64,000 bases of DNA, from assembly GCF_000377565.1 (NCBI RefSeq), contig NZ_KB898361.1, positions 1 to 64,000 on the forward strand, given 5' to 3'. This stretch comes from Rhizobium sp. 2MFCol3.1. Lineage in GTDB: Bacteria > Pseudomonadota > Alphaproteobacteria > Rhizobiales > Rhizobiaceae. Positions 25,893 to 35,810 of the stretch are shown piece by piece. Within the stretch, counting starts at the first letter, position 1, and the number at the start of each line of letters is the position of its first letter. The notes under the pieces were generated by a model. The model saw only the letters and a list, made by a program, of their open reading frames with translations, searched no databases and was not told the DNA's origin. A program made the position numbers and the translations under genes.

Positions 25893-26918
25893 TCACGGTC
25901 CCGGCTGCTTGATATCGCCGAGAATGCTCAGAATTGTCTGCTTGCGGTCGAGATTGTAGGCGTCGGAGACCGTCAGGCGCTCGATGATATCGCTGTGCAG
26001 GCGCGACAGGCGCTCGGCCTGGGCCACCTGCCCCGCCATGGCCGCAGCCTTTGCCTTGCCCATCAGGTCGTCGCCGAGATGGCCCGCGAAAAACTCGAAG
26101 ATCGTGTCACTTTCCTTGCCAGACAGCGCATCGGCCAGACGGTGCATCGCCTTGCGCGCCGATGGTCCCTGCAGGGTCAGAACCTCGTTGTAGGCGGAGA
26201 TGATCTCGCCACCGCCGTAGTTCACCAGCTTCAGCGCTTCACCGACGCTGCCATTGGCGGATGCCAGCAGCGACGGGTCATTTGCGTCCACGCCGAGATG
26301 TCCCAGAGCCGAGCGCAGCGCGTTGTCACCGAGCGGCGACAGCTTGAGCGGCAGGCAGCGGGAGCGGATGGTGGGGAGCAGCTTGCCCGGCGCATGCGAG
26401 ATCAACAGGAAGAGCGCGCGCTTCGGCGGCTCCTCGAGGATCTTCAGGATGGCGTTGGCGGCACTTCGGTTCATGTCGTCGGCAGGATCGATGATGACGA
26501 TGCGCCAGTTGCCGGTGCCCGATGTCTGCGAGAAGAAGCGGCCGGCGCGGCGCACCTCGTCGACCGTGATCGCCGATTTCACCTTGCCGGTCTTCTCGTC
26601 CACCGGGCGGGCGAGATGCAGCAGGTTGTGCGAGGCGCCCGAGTTGATCTGGCGGCTGACGGAGGAATGCGGATCAGGATCGGCGAGGACGTCAGGCGCC
26701 GTCTCCGGGTCCGGGTGCGACAGGACGTGATTGGCGAAACGGAAGGCAAGCGTCGCTTTGCCGATCCCCGACGGCCCTTCCATCAGGAGGGCGTGGTGAC
26801 CCTTGCCGGAACGGTAGGACTGCGCGAGGAAGGCCTCGGCGTCTTCATGACCGAAGAGCTTTGTGTTTTCGGGCGGCCAGATCGCACCGTCGAGAAGGCT
26901 CGGGTGCTCGTCACTCAT
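25893..26918 (-). CDS. holB: DNA polymerase III delta' subunit
   Basis: The 341-residue clamp-loader protein has a P-loop [14 protein letters not shown], a DEVRR segment, [21 protein letters not shown] (sensor region) and [15 protein letters not shown] (SRC motif). ATG 26918 overlaps the tmk stop by 8 bases, the usual tmk-holB coupling; an in-frame GTG at 26927 is also possible. It acts in loading the beta sliding clamp at the replication fork. Confidence 0.92.
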   Translation of the reverse strand: MSDEHPSLLDGAIWPPENTKLFGHEDAEAFLAQSYRSGKGHHALLMEGPSGIGKATLAFRFANHVLSHPDPETAPDVLADPDPHSSVSRQINSGASHNLLHLARPVDEKTGKVKSAITVDEVRRAGRFFSQTSGTGNWRIVIIDPADDMNRSAANAILKILEEPPKRALFLLISHAPGKLLPTIRSRCLPLKLSPLGDNALRSALGHLGVDANDPSLLASANGSVGEALKLVNYGGGEIISAYNEVLTLQGPSARKAMHRLADALSGKESDTIFEFFAGHLGDDLMGKAKAAAMAGQVAQAERLSRLHSDIIERLTVSDAYNLDRKQTILSILGDIKQPGP

Positions 26919-27606
26919 CGATCGCACTCATCGCCGGTTCCGCGACCTTCGGGGCATCCGCAGGCGCCAGCAACTGGCCGACGATCGAGACGATTTCGGC
27001 AGCGATCTCTTCCTCGGTCTGCATGGCGTTGACGACGTGGCAGCGCTCGGGCTCGCGCGAAGCTATGTCGAGAAAGGCTTCGCGGCGCTTCTCGTGGGTT
27101 TCGATCTCTTCCTTCTCGAAGCGATCGGGCGCGACGTCGCCGGCGGCACCTCGGCGCTTGGCGCGTTCGAGACCGGCTTTCGCCGGCAGGTCGAGCATCA
27201 GCGTGCAATCGGGAACGACACCGTTGATCGCGACGCGTTGCAGCGTCTCGATGAAATCGGGCTCCAGATTGCCCGTCACGCCCTGATAGACGCGCGAGGA
27301 ATCCATGAAGCGATCGCAGAGCACGACCTTGCCCTGACCAAGGGCAGGACGAATGATCTCCTCGACATGATCGTTGCGGGCGGCGGCGAAGAGAATCGCT
27401 TCCATGCGCGTTCCAAAGGATTCGGCAGCACCTGAGAGTAGCACATGGCGCACGGCCTCCGCGCCTGGCGAACCGCCCGGCTCGCGCGTGACCACGACCT
27501 CGTGACCCCTCGCGCGCAAGGCATCGGCCAGCCGACGGATCTGGGTGGACTTACCAGCACCCTCACCGCCTTCAAACGTAACGAACAATCCGGTAGCGGA
27601 TGACAA
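26911..27606 (-). CDS. tmk: Thymidylate kinase
   Basis: The 231-residue kinase has the P-loop [17 protein letters not shown](F) motif [15 protein letters not shown] and the LID-region RAKRRGA. It makes dTDP from dTMP. The start is read as TTG at 27606, with AGGA placed 8 bases before it; no ATG lies between this and the P-loop, and a second TTG at 27609 is directly upstream. It is followed with overlap by holB. Confidence 0.92.
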   Translation of the reverse strand: MSSATGLFVTFEGGEGAGKSTQIRRLADALRARGHEVVVTREPGGSPGAEAVRHVLLSGAAESFGTRMEAILFAAARNDHVEEIIRPALGQGKVVLCDRFMDSSRVYQGVTGNLEPDFIETLQRVAINGVVPDCTLMLDLPAKAGLERAKRRGAAGDVAPDRFEKEEIETHEKRREAFLDIASREPERCHVVNAMQTEEEIAAEIVSIVGQLLAPADAPKVAEPAMSAIDE

Positions 27607-27748
27607 CAATATGTTCCTGCGATCTTGGCCTGCACTCAATCGGCGCCAGCGGCACCTCGTCCGTACATCTAGCCGAAGATGACGGCGAGCGGAACCGCTT
27701 CGCGTCGATCTCTCGGCTTTGTCACAAGGTGAAACGCGACTATGGCGA

Positions 27749-28960
27749 TCATGTGGGCTCGGCCGGCTTATCCCAGAGCCAGGAAAACAGCAGCGTTTCG
27801 CCGAGCTCCAGCACGGCGTCGACAGCGCGGCTGCTGAGAGTGCCCTCCTCGACCGCGGCCTTGGTGTAGAGCGGCACTTCACGCAGCAGTCTGCTTCCAG
27901 CGAAAAGCCGCAGCGTGCCGACCTCGCGATCCGCTTCGACCGGTGCCGGGAGCGGCCAGTGGTAGACGATGCGGGCAGCCAGGCGGTCGGGATTGTTGAC
28001 CGGGATGTAGACGCTGATTGGGCTTTTGGCGACGAGCTCGACGCTGCGCGATGCGCCGCCATAGACGCTCGCCGTGCCGATGACCTCGTTTTCGGCGAAG
28101 AGCTGGCGGATTTCGAAGGCGCTGAGGCCCCACTCGAGCACACGCTTGGCTTCCTCGGTGCGCTCCTTGTCGGAGGCGATGCCGCCGAGCGTCATGAACA
28201 AGCGGCGGCCGTTGCGCTCGGCCGACGCCACGATCGAGTACCCCTCGCCTTCGGCAAAGCCTGTCGCCAGGCCATCGACGCCGAGACCGAAGCCGAGCAG
28301 CGGGTTGCGGTTACGCTGGAAAATCTTGTTCCACTCGAAATCGGGTTGGGCGAAATAGGGATAATAGGCCGGATACCCCTGTTGCAGGCGCTCCGCCAGC
28401 GCGACCATGTCATAAGCCGTGGTCTTGCTCTTTCCGTCGGGAAGTCCGGTGGAGTTGGCGAAGAGCGAGTGCTGCATGCCGAGCGTCTTGGCGCGGCGCG
28501 TCATGCTTTCGGCGAAAGCCGGCTCGCCGCCGCTCATGCCTTCGGCAAGAATGATGCAGCTGTCGTTGGCGCCCTGGATGGCTATCCCTCGCACGAGATC
28601 CTCGACACGCACGTTGGACTTCAGCGCCGCGAACATGGTCGCGGTGCGCGACGGCGCGCCGCCGGTGCGCCAGGCAAATTCGGAGACGGGGTATTGGGTA
28701 TCGAGCGTGATCTGCTTGCTCGTCAACGCATCGAAGACGAGCTCGACCGTCATCAGCTTGGCAAGCGAGGCCGGCGAGAAGGTTTGGTGTTCGTTCTTGG
28801 CAAGCAGGACCGTGCCGGTCGACGCTTCGACCATATAGGCTTGTGCGGCCTTGGTAACGAACGACTGATTGGCGTCGGCGGGTGCCGCCATGGCATCAGT
28901 CGAAACGATCTGAGCCAACGGCAACAGGCAGGCACAGAGACGAAGCATATGTTTCAGCAT
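27749..28960 (-). CDS. D-alanyl-D-alanine carboxypeptidase (DacC/DacF-like)
   Basis: The 403-residue penicillin-binding protein has a signal peptide (about 1-26), SxxK motif S65-L-A-K68, and a GANDSC region in place of the SxN motif. A C-terminal PBP5_C-like domain and a final hydrophobic/amphipathic helix (LLFSWLW) for membrane docking are present. The third active-site motif reads DGLATGFA: the lysine of the normal KTG is alanine, which would weaken or change peptidase activity. ATG 28960 is preferred because GAGGG lies 6 bases before it. It sits between rlpA and tmk, a cell-wall context. Confidence 0.85.
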   Translation of the reverse strand: MLKHMLRLCACLLPLAQIVSTDAMAAPADANQSFVTKAAQAYMVEASTGTVLLAKNEHQTFSPASLAKLMTVELVFDALTSKQITLDTQYPVSEFAWRTGGAPSRTATMFAALKSNVRVEDLVRGIAIQGANDSCIILAEGMSGGEPAFAESMTRRAKTLGMQHSLFANSTGLPDGKSKTTAYDMVALAERLQQGYPAYYPYFAQPDFEWNKIFQRNRNPLLGFGLGVDGLATGFAEGEGYSIVASAERNGRRLFMTLGGIASDKERTEEAKRVLEWGLSAFEIRQLFAENEVIGTASVYGGASRSVELVAKSPISVYIPVNNPDRLAARIVYHWPLPAPVEADREVGTLRLFAGSRLLREVPLYTKAAVEEGTLSSRAVDAVLELGETLLFSWLWDKPAEPT

Positions 28961-29002
28961 CGAAACCCTCATCGATCCGGCCCCGAAGGACCTCGGAAAC
29001 AC

Positions 29003-30103
29003 TTACTTCAGCGCAGCCTTCGCTGCCTTCTGACGCTTGAATGATGCCAGGATGCTGTCTTCGGTCAAGCCGTCATTGCGAACCATGACCGCGTCGAAGG
29101 CGAGATCGACCGTCACGGTCTTCACGCCCTCTTCCTGGTAGCCCATGGCCATCGACCCCTGCTGCCAGCCATAGGGGCGCTCGTAGGGATAGGGTCCGAT
29201 CTCAGGCAGCACGACCATTTCGCCGAACGACGTGGGTGCGGCATTGTCGAAGGACGGGGCGCGTAGCGGCGTTGGGATCGGAGCAGCGTTGTAAGGCGCG
29301 CTCGGGGTCGAGCCGGCGTAGGAGGTCGCGGAGCGCGGAACCGGCACGCTGTCGGCTGCGGGCGGCGTGAAGCCACCGAAGCTCTGGATCTCCTCGCGCG
29401 TGATGCGCTTGCTGTTGGAGGCAACCATGACACCGGTGGCGATCTGCCCCTCGCCCGGATAGACGCCGGGGATGCGGCTGCCCTTCGGCACGTAGGAGGC
29501 CATCAGGTACGGCATATCGTGGCCGTCCATGCGCGCCTTGCCGACATACTGCACGCGCACATTGCCGGTGCCGCTGTGCTGGAGATCGAGCAGGTCTGCC
29601 GTCTTGTTCGACAGGTCGATGATGCGACCTTCGTGATAAGGGCCGCGGTCGTTGACGCGCACGATGATGGACGAGCCGTTTTCGACGTTCGTCACGCGCG
29701 CGTAGCTCGGGAGCGGAAATGTCGGATGAGCGGCGGAAATATGCATCTGGTCGTAGACTTCGCCATTGGCGGTCAGACGACCATGGAAAGCCGAGCCGTA
29801 CCAGGAGGCGATACCGACCTTGTTGTAGGAGAAATCCTCTTTCGGGAAATAGGTCTTACCTTTGACGACATAGGGATTGCCGACGATGTAGCGACCGCCG
29901 CCCTTCGGGATATTGTTGCCGGTGGCGACACGCGGGCTCGCTTTGACGCCATATTCCGACTCGGCAAAATATTCCTTGCCGTGCGTGCGCTTGGCCGTCG
30001 TCGTCGGTGCCGTTCCGCAAGCGGTCACTGTCGCACAGATAAGCGACAAGCCTACCCACCGCATTGGTGTCGCAAGTGCCGCCGCCCCGAAGTCTCGTCT
30101 CAT
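29003..30103 (-). CDS. rlpA: RlpA-type septal lipoprotein / lytic transglycosylase
   Basis: The 366-residue lipoprotein has a signal with lipobox TVTAC followed by a double-psi beta-barrel domain (GIASWYGSAFHGRLTANGE, IIVRVNDRGPYHEGRIIDLS). These residues match the RlpA catalytic core that cleaves denuded glycan strands at the septum. The usual C-terminal SPOR domain is not recognisable; instead there is a proline/serine-rich stretch and a short unique tail. ATG 30103 is used; a TTG 18 bases upstream is in frame. It is encoded 42 bases before the D,D-carboxypeptidase gene. Confidence 0.87.
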   Translation of the reverse strand: MRRDFGAAALATPMRWVGLSLICATVTACGTAPTTTAKRTHGKEYFAESEYGVKASPRVATGNNIPKGGGRYIVGNPYVVKGKTYFPKEDFSYNKVGIASWYGSAFHGRLTANGEVYDQMHISAAHPTFPLPSYARVTNVENGSSIIVRVNDRGPYHEGRIIDLSNKTADLLDLQHSGTGNVRVQYVGKARMDGHDMPYLMASYVPKGSRIPGVYPGEGQIATGVMVASNSKRITREEIQSFGGFTPPAADSVPVPRSATSYAGSTPSAPYNAAPIPTPLRAPSFDNAAPTSFGEMVVLPEIGPYPYERPYGWQQGSMAMGYQEEGVKTVTVDLAFDAVMVRNDGLTEDSILASFKRQKAAKAALK

Positions 30104-30331
30104 ATGTCCCACGCCGCTCAAGACCGTTATGGCTCAAAGTCCGCCTATTCAGGCAAAACAAGCCGTACCGCCATCAACCTAACGAGACTTTAATCATGCG
30201 ACCTTCGCGGCGAATTTGCGAAAGCTTTCGCCGAGATAGAGACAATTCTAATGAATATGGTTAATGGATCGCTAAATTAATGAAGCGATCCGGCACATCC
30301 ATGGCGGTCTTGAGCAGCTATCAATCGGCTG

Positions 30332-30994
30332 TCAGAAGTGAAACGAGACACCAACGTTAACGGCGTTGGTGATGATGTTGGTCTTGAGATTGTCGCCGCT
30401 ATCGATCGGCACGTTCACGCGGGAGTAATTTCCCTTGTACTCGACGAAGGTCGACCAGCGATCGGTGATGCGGAAATCCACACCGGCCTGGGCCTGGAAC
30501 GTCACGCCGCCGAACTCGTAATCGAAGGTCGTGCCCTGGGGGCGCGTGACTTCGACATGCGGCACGTTGATGCCGACGCCGACGCCGATGTAGGGCGTCC
30601 AGCGCTGACCCTCGATCGGGAAGCGATAGAGCGCGTTGGCCGTCAGAAGGTTCAGGCCATCGGTGAATTCGAAATGCGACCAGCCGGATGTCGCCAGCGT
30701 CTTTTCGTCTGCATAGACCTTGGCGTGGGTATAATCGAGGGAGAAGCCGAGATTGGGATGATTGAAATTCTCAAGCCACCAAGTCACCCGCGCGCCGTAA
30801 TAGGGCGGCGAGCCGAACGACTTTCCTTCCCAGCCGGCATTGAAATGCGTGCCGTCGGACACATCCACGCCGCTGTGCGGTGCCGTCTGGTAGCCACCAT
30901 AGACGGAGAACTGCAGATCCTCGGCCTTTGCCGGACCGCAGAGACAGGCGGCAGTGACGAGTGCGTATGTCGAAAGACGGAATGCGCGGCGCAT
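30332..30994 (-). CDS. Outer-membrane beta-barrel protein
   Basis: The 220-residue protein has a Sec signal peptide (cleavage near AKAED) and alternating hydrophobic strands typical of an eight-stranded barrel (QFSVYGGYQTA, YIGVGVGINVPHV, FVEYKGNYS). It ends with phenylalanine (NVGVSFHF), the outer-membrane sorting signature. GGGGA lies 7 bases before ATG 30994. It resembles the OmpW/Omp25-like small porins without matching one firmly. It stands alone, with no partner gene. Confidence 0.75.
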   Translation of the reverse strand: MRRAFRLSTYALVTAACLCGPAKAEDLQFSVYGGYQTAPHSGVDVSDGTHFNAGWEGKSFGSPPYYGARVTWWLENFNHPNLGFSLDYTHAKVYADEKTLATSGWSHFEFTDGLNLLTANALYRFPIEGQRWTPYIGVGVGINVPHVEVTRPQGTTFDYEFGGVTFQAQAGVDFRITDRWSTFVEYKGNYSRVNVPIDSGDNLKTNIITNAVNVGVSFHF

Positions 30995-31133
30995 GAATGG
31001 TCCCCAGGTTATCAACCCGGCGATCTTCGCCGCCCTTTGTGACAGCGCTATTTCAGTTCGCGCCGATGGACGATTGATTGTCGACGTGTGTCAATAACAC
31101 AACAATGTGAACATGCGCCCCATGACAGCTTCG

Positions 31134-32597
31134 CTAACCGAGACGCTCCGTCAGGACCTTTACGAAGCCGTCGATATCCGCCTTCGTGGTTCGATGGTTG
31201 ACGATGGCGCAGCGCACCGCAAGTTCGCCATCGACCGTCGTCCATGACGGCACCGCTAGGCCGCTTTCGTGGAGATCAAGCACCAGTTCCCTGATAACGT
31301 GGTCATTCGCTCCGCGAATGCCGAAGCATACGATATTGAGCGCAACCGGCGCCTTGATCTCGAAGCGCTGGTCGCGCTTGAGACTTGCCGCCAGATAGCG
31401 GGCGATTTCGCAGGTGTGGGCGATCGCGTTGCCCATGCGCTCGGCGCCCAGCGTCTCGATCGTCATCCAGGTCTTCAGCGCCCTGAAACCGCGCGACAGG
31501 TCCGGCCCGAGGTCGCAAGGCCATGTGTCGCCTGCGGCAAGCCCCCTCTCCGAGCGCTGCAGATACGCGGCAGGCTGCGCGAAGGCGCGCTTGTGGGCAG
31601 CGCTGTCGCGCACCAGCAGGAAGCCTGCATCGTAGGGAACGTGACCCCATTTGTGAAAATCCAGCGCCACCGAGGCCGAGCGCTCGATGCCGGAGAAGAG
31701 CTCGCGCAGTGTGGGCGCCAGCATGCCCAACGCGCCGATCGCGCCATCGACGTGAAACCAGACCTTCTCGGCTTCGGCGATCCCGGCGATCTCGGCCAGC
31801 GGATCGACCGCGCCGGTATTGACGGTTCCGGCCGTTCCGACCACGAGGAATGGCTGCAGTCCCCGCGCGCGGTCTTCCGCAATCGCGGCGCGCAAGGCAT
31901 CCATGTTCATGCGGCCGGCATCGTCGACCGCGATGGATCGCAGGTTCGCCGAGCCGATACCCGACAGCTCCATTGCCTGGGCTATGCAGATATGCGCCTG
32001 CGCGGACGTATAGGCGACGAGCTGCCGGTCGACTGCACCAAGGCCATCGCGGCGGACGTTCTCGCCCAGCGCCTCGGTTCTGGCGATGATCACGGCCAGG
32101 AAATTGGCCATGGACGAGCCGGTGACAAACAGGCCGCTTGCCGCTTCGGGATAACCGAGCGCTTCGCTCATCCAGCGGGTGATCTGCTTTTCGACCTCAA
32201 TGCCCACATGATCGCGGCCGCCGCAATTCATGTTCAACCCGGCAGCGACCATCTCGGCCACCATGCCGACCGGCGTGCCGGCGCCGTGGACCCAGCCCAT
32301 GAAGAGCGGATGCAGATTGCCGGTCGCGTAAGGGAAGATGTTGTCACGTATGTCGCTCAAGACGTCGTCGAGCGCGCGAGGGTCTTGCGGCAGCGGATGC
32401 GCGAACCGCGCGCGTATCTGCGATGGCATCGGCTGCCAGACGGGCTTTTGCCTGACGTTGGCGATATGATCGATCGTGTCGTCGAGCATTTGGTGCGCCG
32501 CCTGGCGAAACGCATCCCAATCGGTGGGATCGAGATTTGCAGTGCGCTCGATTTCGTTCAAGCCTGCGGCCAGATCGCTTTCCGGTGTCCGCGACAT
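31134..32597 (-). CDS. PLP-dependent group II decarboxylase (aromatic L-amino-acid decarboxylase-like)
   Basis: The 487-residue enzyme has the group II fold: NLHPLFMGWVHGAGTP near the substrate pocket, FVTGSSMANFLAV for phosphate binding, VWFHVDGAIGA with the PLP aspartate, and LDFHKWGHVPYDAG carrying the Schiff-base lysine K316. It should remove CO2 from an amino acid to give an amine. The start overlaps the stop of the second PLP gene (ATGTGATG), so the two are translationally coupled and follow an ATP-grasp gene. The substrate is unknown, and could be a product of the two upstream enzymes. Confidence 0.85.
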   Translation of the reverse strand: MSRTPESDLAAGLNEIERTANLDPTDWDAFRQAAHQMLDDTIDHIANVRQKPVWQPMPSQIRARFAHPLPQDPRALDDVLSDIRDNIFPYATGNLHPLFMGWVHGAGTPVGMVAEMVAAGLNMNCGGRDHVGIEVEKQITRWMSEALGYPEAASGLFVTGSSMANFLAVIIARTEALGENVRRDGLGAVDRQLVAYTSAQAHICIAQAMELSGIGSANLRSIAVDDAGRMNMDALRAAIAEDRARGLQPFLVVGTAGTVNTGAVDPLAEIAGIAEAEKVWFHVDGAIGALGMLAPTLRELFSGIERSASVALDFHKWGHVPYDAGFLLVRDSAAHKRAFAQPAAYLQRSERGLAAGDTWPCDLGPDLSRGFRALKTWMTIETLGAERMGNAIAHTCEIARYLAASLKRDQRFEIKAPVALNIVCFGIRGANDHVIRELVLDLHESGLAVPSWTTVDGELAVRCAIVNHRTTKADIDGFVKVLTERLG

Positions 32598-34129
32598 CAC
32601 ATCCCTCGAACGGTTTGGGACACGACGGCCCATTTGCCGAACAGGATATCGAGATCGTCGGCGATCGGCTGCATGGCCCGTGCCATGTCGTAGCCCTCGG
32701 CCAGCCTCGCTGAGACGGCGTTGACATCGGCGGCGGAAGCCGCGATCCGCAGGATCGTGCGCGCACTCAGATGTACCGCCTGCCCGACGTGGCAGACAGG
32801 TCCGGCGCCATGCTCGCGCAGCGCCAGATGAAGCGCCTGCGTCTGTGCCAGCGAGGCGAAAGCGCCGGCGCCGTTGGTGATCGTCAGCGGGACGATCGCG
32901 CGGTCGACGATGTGGTCTCCCTCGTCGTCGGCGTGGATCATCGCGTCTTGAAGATGATGAGCGCGCTCTCGCACGAGGTTTGCGAATGCCTGCTTGATCT
33001 GGCGCTGCAGGTCCGCGCCGGTGCCGGCCAGCGGATCCAGCTGCTCGAGCGCGGCGATCCATCGCAACCCAAGCCCGAGATTGAAGTGCGAGCCGAATTC
33101 CAGGCTCGTCCGGCCATGGATCAGCGACGACCAGTCGTGGAGCGCCGTGTATTGTGAAAGGCCTGCAGCAATCGGCAACGTCGCAGACAACTCATCGACC
33201 ACCGCCGGCGGAAGGGCAAGAGCGCCGGCAAAGGGCGGGCCTGCGAGGAATTTCGAGCCGGTGACGGCAACGAGGAAGCCGTCGGCGATATCGCGGCGAA
33301 GATCGGCGATGCCGCAGCGGAATTGGCAGGCATCGACCAGCACGCGAACTCGACCCGGCGCCAGCGCCGCAACGTGGCGCGCCGTAGCGCGCGATACCGC
33401 CGTCAGCCCGGTCTTCGATGTATCGAGGACATGCAGGAGGACATCGCGGTCGTGCTTCAACGCCTGCTCGGCAAGCATAATGACCTCGCCGTCGATCTCA
33501 TCCGCACTACGCGCCTGGCCGGCGTCATTGCGGATCGCAACCGTGCGTACTTCGATACGGTCGGCCGACATCCCGTCCAGCACCTCGCCCGCGGCAACGC
33601 GGTATCCAAGCGCGGTTGCGTCGGCGAAATGCCGGCCGGCCGCGGCCCTCGGTATGCCACTGCCGGTCTCCTCCGGCGCGATCAGGATGTTCGTCACCGG
33701 CCGCTTCGACAGCGCCAGGGTCAGGCCGAGCGCGAGGAGTTCTACATCCGTGCCGGATGCCGCTAGAACGATGTCGCTGCCGGCGCAGCCGAGGCTGTCA
33801 CCAATGCGATGGTGAATATTGGCGAACCATTGATCGATTGCGACGGCATGCGACCCATCGACGCCGAACAGCCGCTTCAATTGCTCATCGGCAGCCGCGA
33901 AACCTTGAACGGACACATTGCTGGCGGTCGTCGAGGCGAACGAAATCTCGCCGATCGAAGGCGTGGTCTTCGTGCCGTAGCGATTGCGGCCCGTTGCCGG
34001 GTCGGGCTGGATGCGGCCGTCACCACCGGCGGCAAGCAGCATCGACAGGGAATGCGGCGCGTTCGCCGGATCGCGGAAAAGCTCGCGATTGTGTGGCAGG
34101 TCGTAGGTGATCTTCGGGGCGGCGCTCAT
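32597..34129 (-). CDS. Uncharacterised PLP fold-type I enzyme
   Basis: The 510-residue protein has an aminotransferase/cysteine-desulfurase-like large domain. DIVLAASGTDVELLAL is a candidate PLP phosphate-binding region, VRVLVDACQFRCG has the aspartate facing the ring nitrogen, and VAVTGSKFLAGPPFAG includes K293 as likely Schiff-base lysine. It cannot be assigned to a named family. GGAG stands 6 bases before ATG 34129. It is the middle gene of the ATP-grasp/PLP/decarboxylase cassette, 37 bases after the ATP-grasp gene and overlapping the decarboxylase. A transaminase, lyase or C-C bond-forming role on an amino acid is possible. Confidence 0.7.
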   Translation of the reverse strand: MSAAPKITYDLPHNRELFRDPANAPHSLSMLLAAGGDGRIQPDPATGRNRYGTKTTPSIGEISFASTTASNVSVQGFAAADEQLKRLFGVDGSHAVAIDQWFANIHHRIGDSLGCAGSDIVLAASGTDVELLALGLTLALSKRPVTNILIAPEETGSGIPRAAAGRHFADATALGYRVAAGEVLDGMSADRIEVRTVAIRNDAGQARSADEIDGEVIMLAEQALKHDRDVLLHVLDTSKTGLTAVSRATARHVAALAPGRVRVLVDACQFRCGIADLRRDIADGFLVAVTGSKFLAGPPFAGALALPPAVVDELSATLPIAAGLSQYTALHDWSSLIHGRTSLEFGSHFNLGLGLRWIAALEQLDPLAGTGADLQRQIKQAFANLVRERAHHLQDAMIHADDEGDHIVDRAIVPLTITNGAGAFASLAQTQALHLALREHGAGPVCHVGQAVHLSARTILRIAASAADVNAVSARLAEGYDMARAMQPIADDLDILFGKWAVVSQTVRGM

Positions 34130-34166
34130 GTCGTCTCCATGGGATGGGAATGTCGGGACGCTGTGA

Positions 34167-35438
34167 TCACAGCGGCTCGACGACCGACACGGTACTGAGT
34201 TTGGATCCGGTTGCGACGCGCTTTGCCAGAGCGCTTTCGAACGCCGCAAACAGCGCGTTCATCGCCTTCTTCTTGTAAGGAAACACCGATTCGGAATCCA
34301 TTGCATGCACGATCATGGCGACGTCGGCTTCGAAGAGCAGCAGGCGACCGTCGGACAGTTCCGCACAGTCGATCGCGAAATAATCGAGGCCAAGGCGGCG
34401 GCTCAGCGCATCGAAGGCGCTGGCATGGCGCTTCGCGAAATCGGCGTCGAAATTCTCCATCCACGCCGCCTCCTCCAGGCGCCGCTCGCCGTGTTCGGCC
34501 ATGCCGGCGCTGAGATAGTGCACCATCCAGTGGTCGGAAATCGCGAGATGGCTCGCGTAGGGCTTGCCGTCGATCACCGCGACACGCTGCTTGCGAAACT
34601 TGCCGTCCTCGCTGCTGTAGTCGATGAAGGGAGCGATATAGAAGTCGGTCTCGTCTCGCCCGCCCAGATAGGCCGCGAGCGCGTCCGCCGAGGCAATCTT
34701 CTCCATGCCGTGGCCGGCATGCGTGCCTGTGGGGCGCACGATGATGGGGTAGTTCGCAAGACCGTCGACGGTGTCGAGGCCGCGTGTTCCGTCCGCGAGG
34801 TCGCGCAACGCTTCGCGGGCGATCCGGCTTGTCAGCGGCGCGAGGATGGTGGGCTCGTCTCGAAACGCTTCGGAGACGCCCTCGCGCGACAGATCGATGA
34901 TCGCGCGCGGTGCGTTGTTGAGAATAGGCCCCTTCCAGGCCGATAGCACGCGCTCGAGATTTTCCAGGACCGGAAGATTGTCGGGCGATTCGCCGACAGC
35001 CACGAAGGCAACGTCGTGTTCGGGAATGTTGTTTAGATCAGCGGTCGTCTCATCGACATAGTGAAGCAGGATAGTGACATCAGAACTCTCGAGCAGGAAC
35101 TCGATCGGCGTGTTGGCCATGAAGTCGCCATGGGTGACGATGACGAGGACGCGGAGCCCCGTGCCCTTGCCGTTGCGAATCCTGTAGGCGCGGCTCGTCT
35201 CCAATGCGCCCTTTTGGGCGATGGCAGCCTGTTCGGACTTTCCATGCGTCTGGAGAATGATCGAAAGGTCCATGAAGGCGCCAGCATCGGCTAGATTGTC
35301 CGTCACACGCGCCATCAACATCTCCCAATAGGGCGTGACGTCCTTGCCTTCATAGATGGCGCGCACGATCACCGCCTTGCCAGCGATCACATGCCCTTCT
35401 TCTTCAGCCTCGAGGATCCTGGCGGCGGCATTTTTCAA
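34167..35438 (-). CDS. Putative ATP-grasp ligase with N-terminal TPR-like segment
   Basis: The 423-residue protein has a helical, TPR-like N-terminus (about 1-75) and a Rossmann-like middle (LRVLVIVTHGDFMANTPIEF). The C-terminal ATP-grasp part has IIVRPTGTHAGHGMEKI as nucleotide-binding loop, and FAIDCAELSDGRLLLFEADV as the acidic metal site. ATP-grasp enzymes join a carboxylate to an amine or thiol. The start is read as TTG at 35438 with GGAG 8 bases upstream; in-frame ATGs at 35606 and 35573 give an N-terminus of unusual composition. It is the first gene of the cassette with two PLP enzymes. Confidence 0.65.
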   Translation of the reverse strand: MKNAAARILEAEEEGHVIAGKAVIVRAIYEGKDVTPYWEMLMARVTDNLADAGAFMDLSIILQTHGKSEQAAIAQKGALETSRAYRIRNGKGTGLRVLVIVTHGDFMANTPIEFLLESSDVTILLHYVDETTADLNNIPEHDVAFVAVGESPDNLPVLENLERVLSAWKGPILNNAPRAIIDLSREGVSEAFRDEPTILAPLTSRIAREALRDLADGTRGLDTVDGLANYPIIVRPTGTHAGHGMEKIASADALAAYLGGRDETDFYIAPFIDYSSEDGKFRKQRVAVIDGKPYASHLAISDHWMVHYLSAGMAEHGERRLEEAAWMENFDADFAKRHASAFDALSRRLGLDYFAIDCAELSDGRLLLFEADVAMIVHAMDSESVFPYKKKAMNALFAAFESALAKRVATGSKLSTVSVVEPL

Positions 35439-35810
35439 AGCATCAACTCCATTGGCCAGCGCAACGGTGGCGGCGGCTGTTTCGCCGTCGCGTCGCCGAT
35501 GCGCGCATATTCGAGGATACTTGTGTGCCCGGTTGCTTGCGTCGAGCTTACTGTTTCGGCCGACGACCGCCATGGCCCGTCGCTGCGCTATCGGCTGCGA
35601 TAGCAATCGGTCCCGTTGCCGACTTGAATCGCCGGCGGCCTCCCCTTACCTGCGCGCCCAAGCGCGAGCGCGTAGCGACGTCTTTTCCGGACGCATACCC
35701 ACAAGGGTGTTCAGGTTGATGTCAGGGTTGTGCAGCACTTACCAAGCTTTGGCGATGAGCGCGGTCGGCTATCGTCACTACGGTGTGCAGGCAGACCATA
35801 GAGCATCGGC
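35439..35810. other. Divergent intergenic region between the ATP-grasp cassette and eptA1
   Basis: This stretch separates two divergent transcription units and holds no convincing gene. It contains an inverted repeat GCTATCG-GCTG-CGATAGC at 35587-35604 and another GCTATCG near 35768, possible regulator sites. If the ATP-grasp protein starts at one of the upstream ATGs, part of this region would be coding. Confidence 0.4.
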
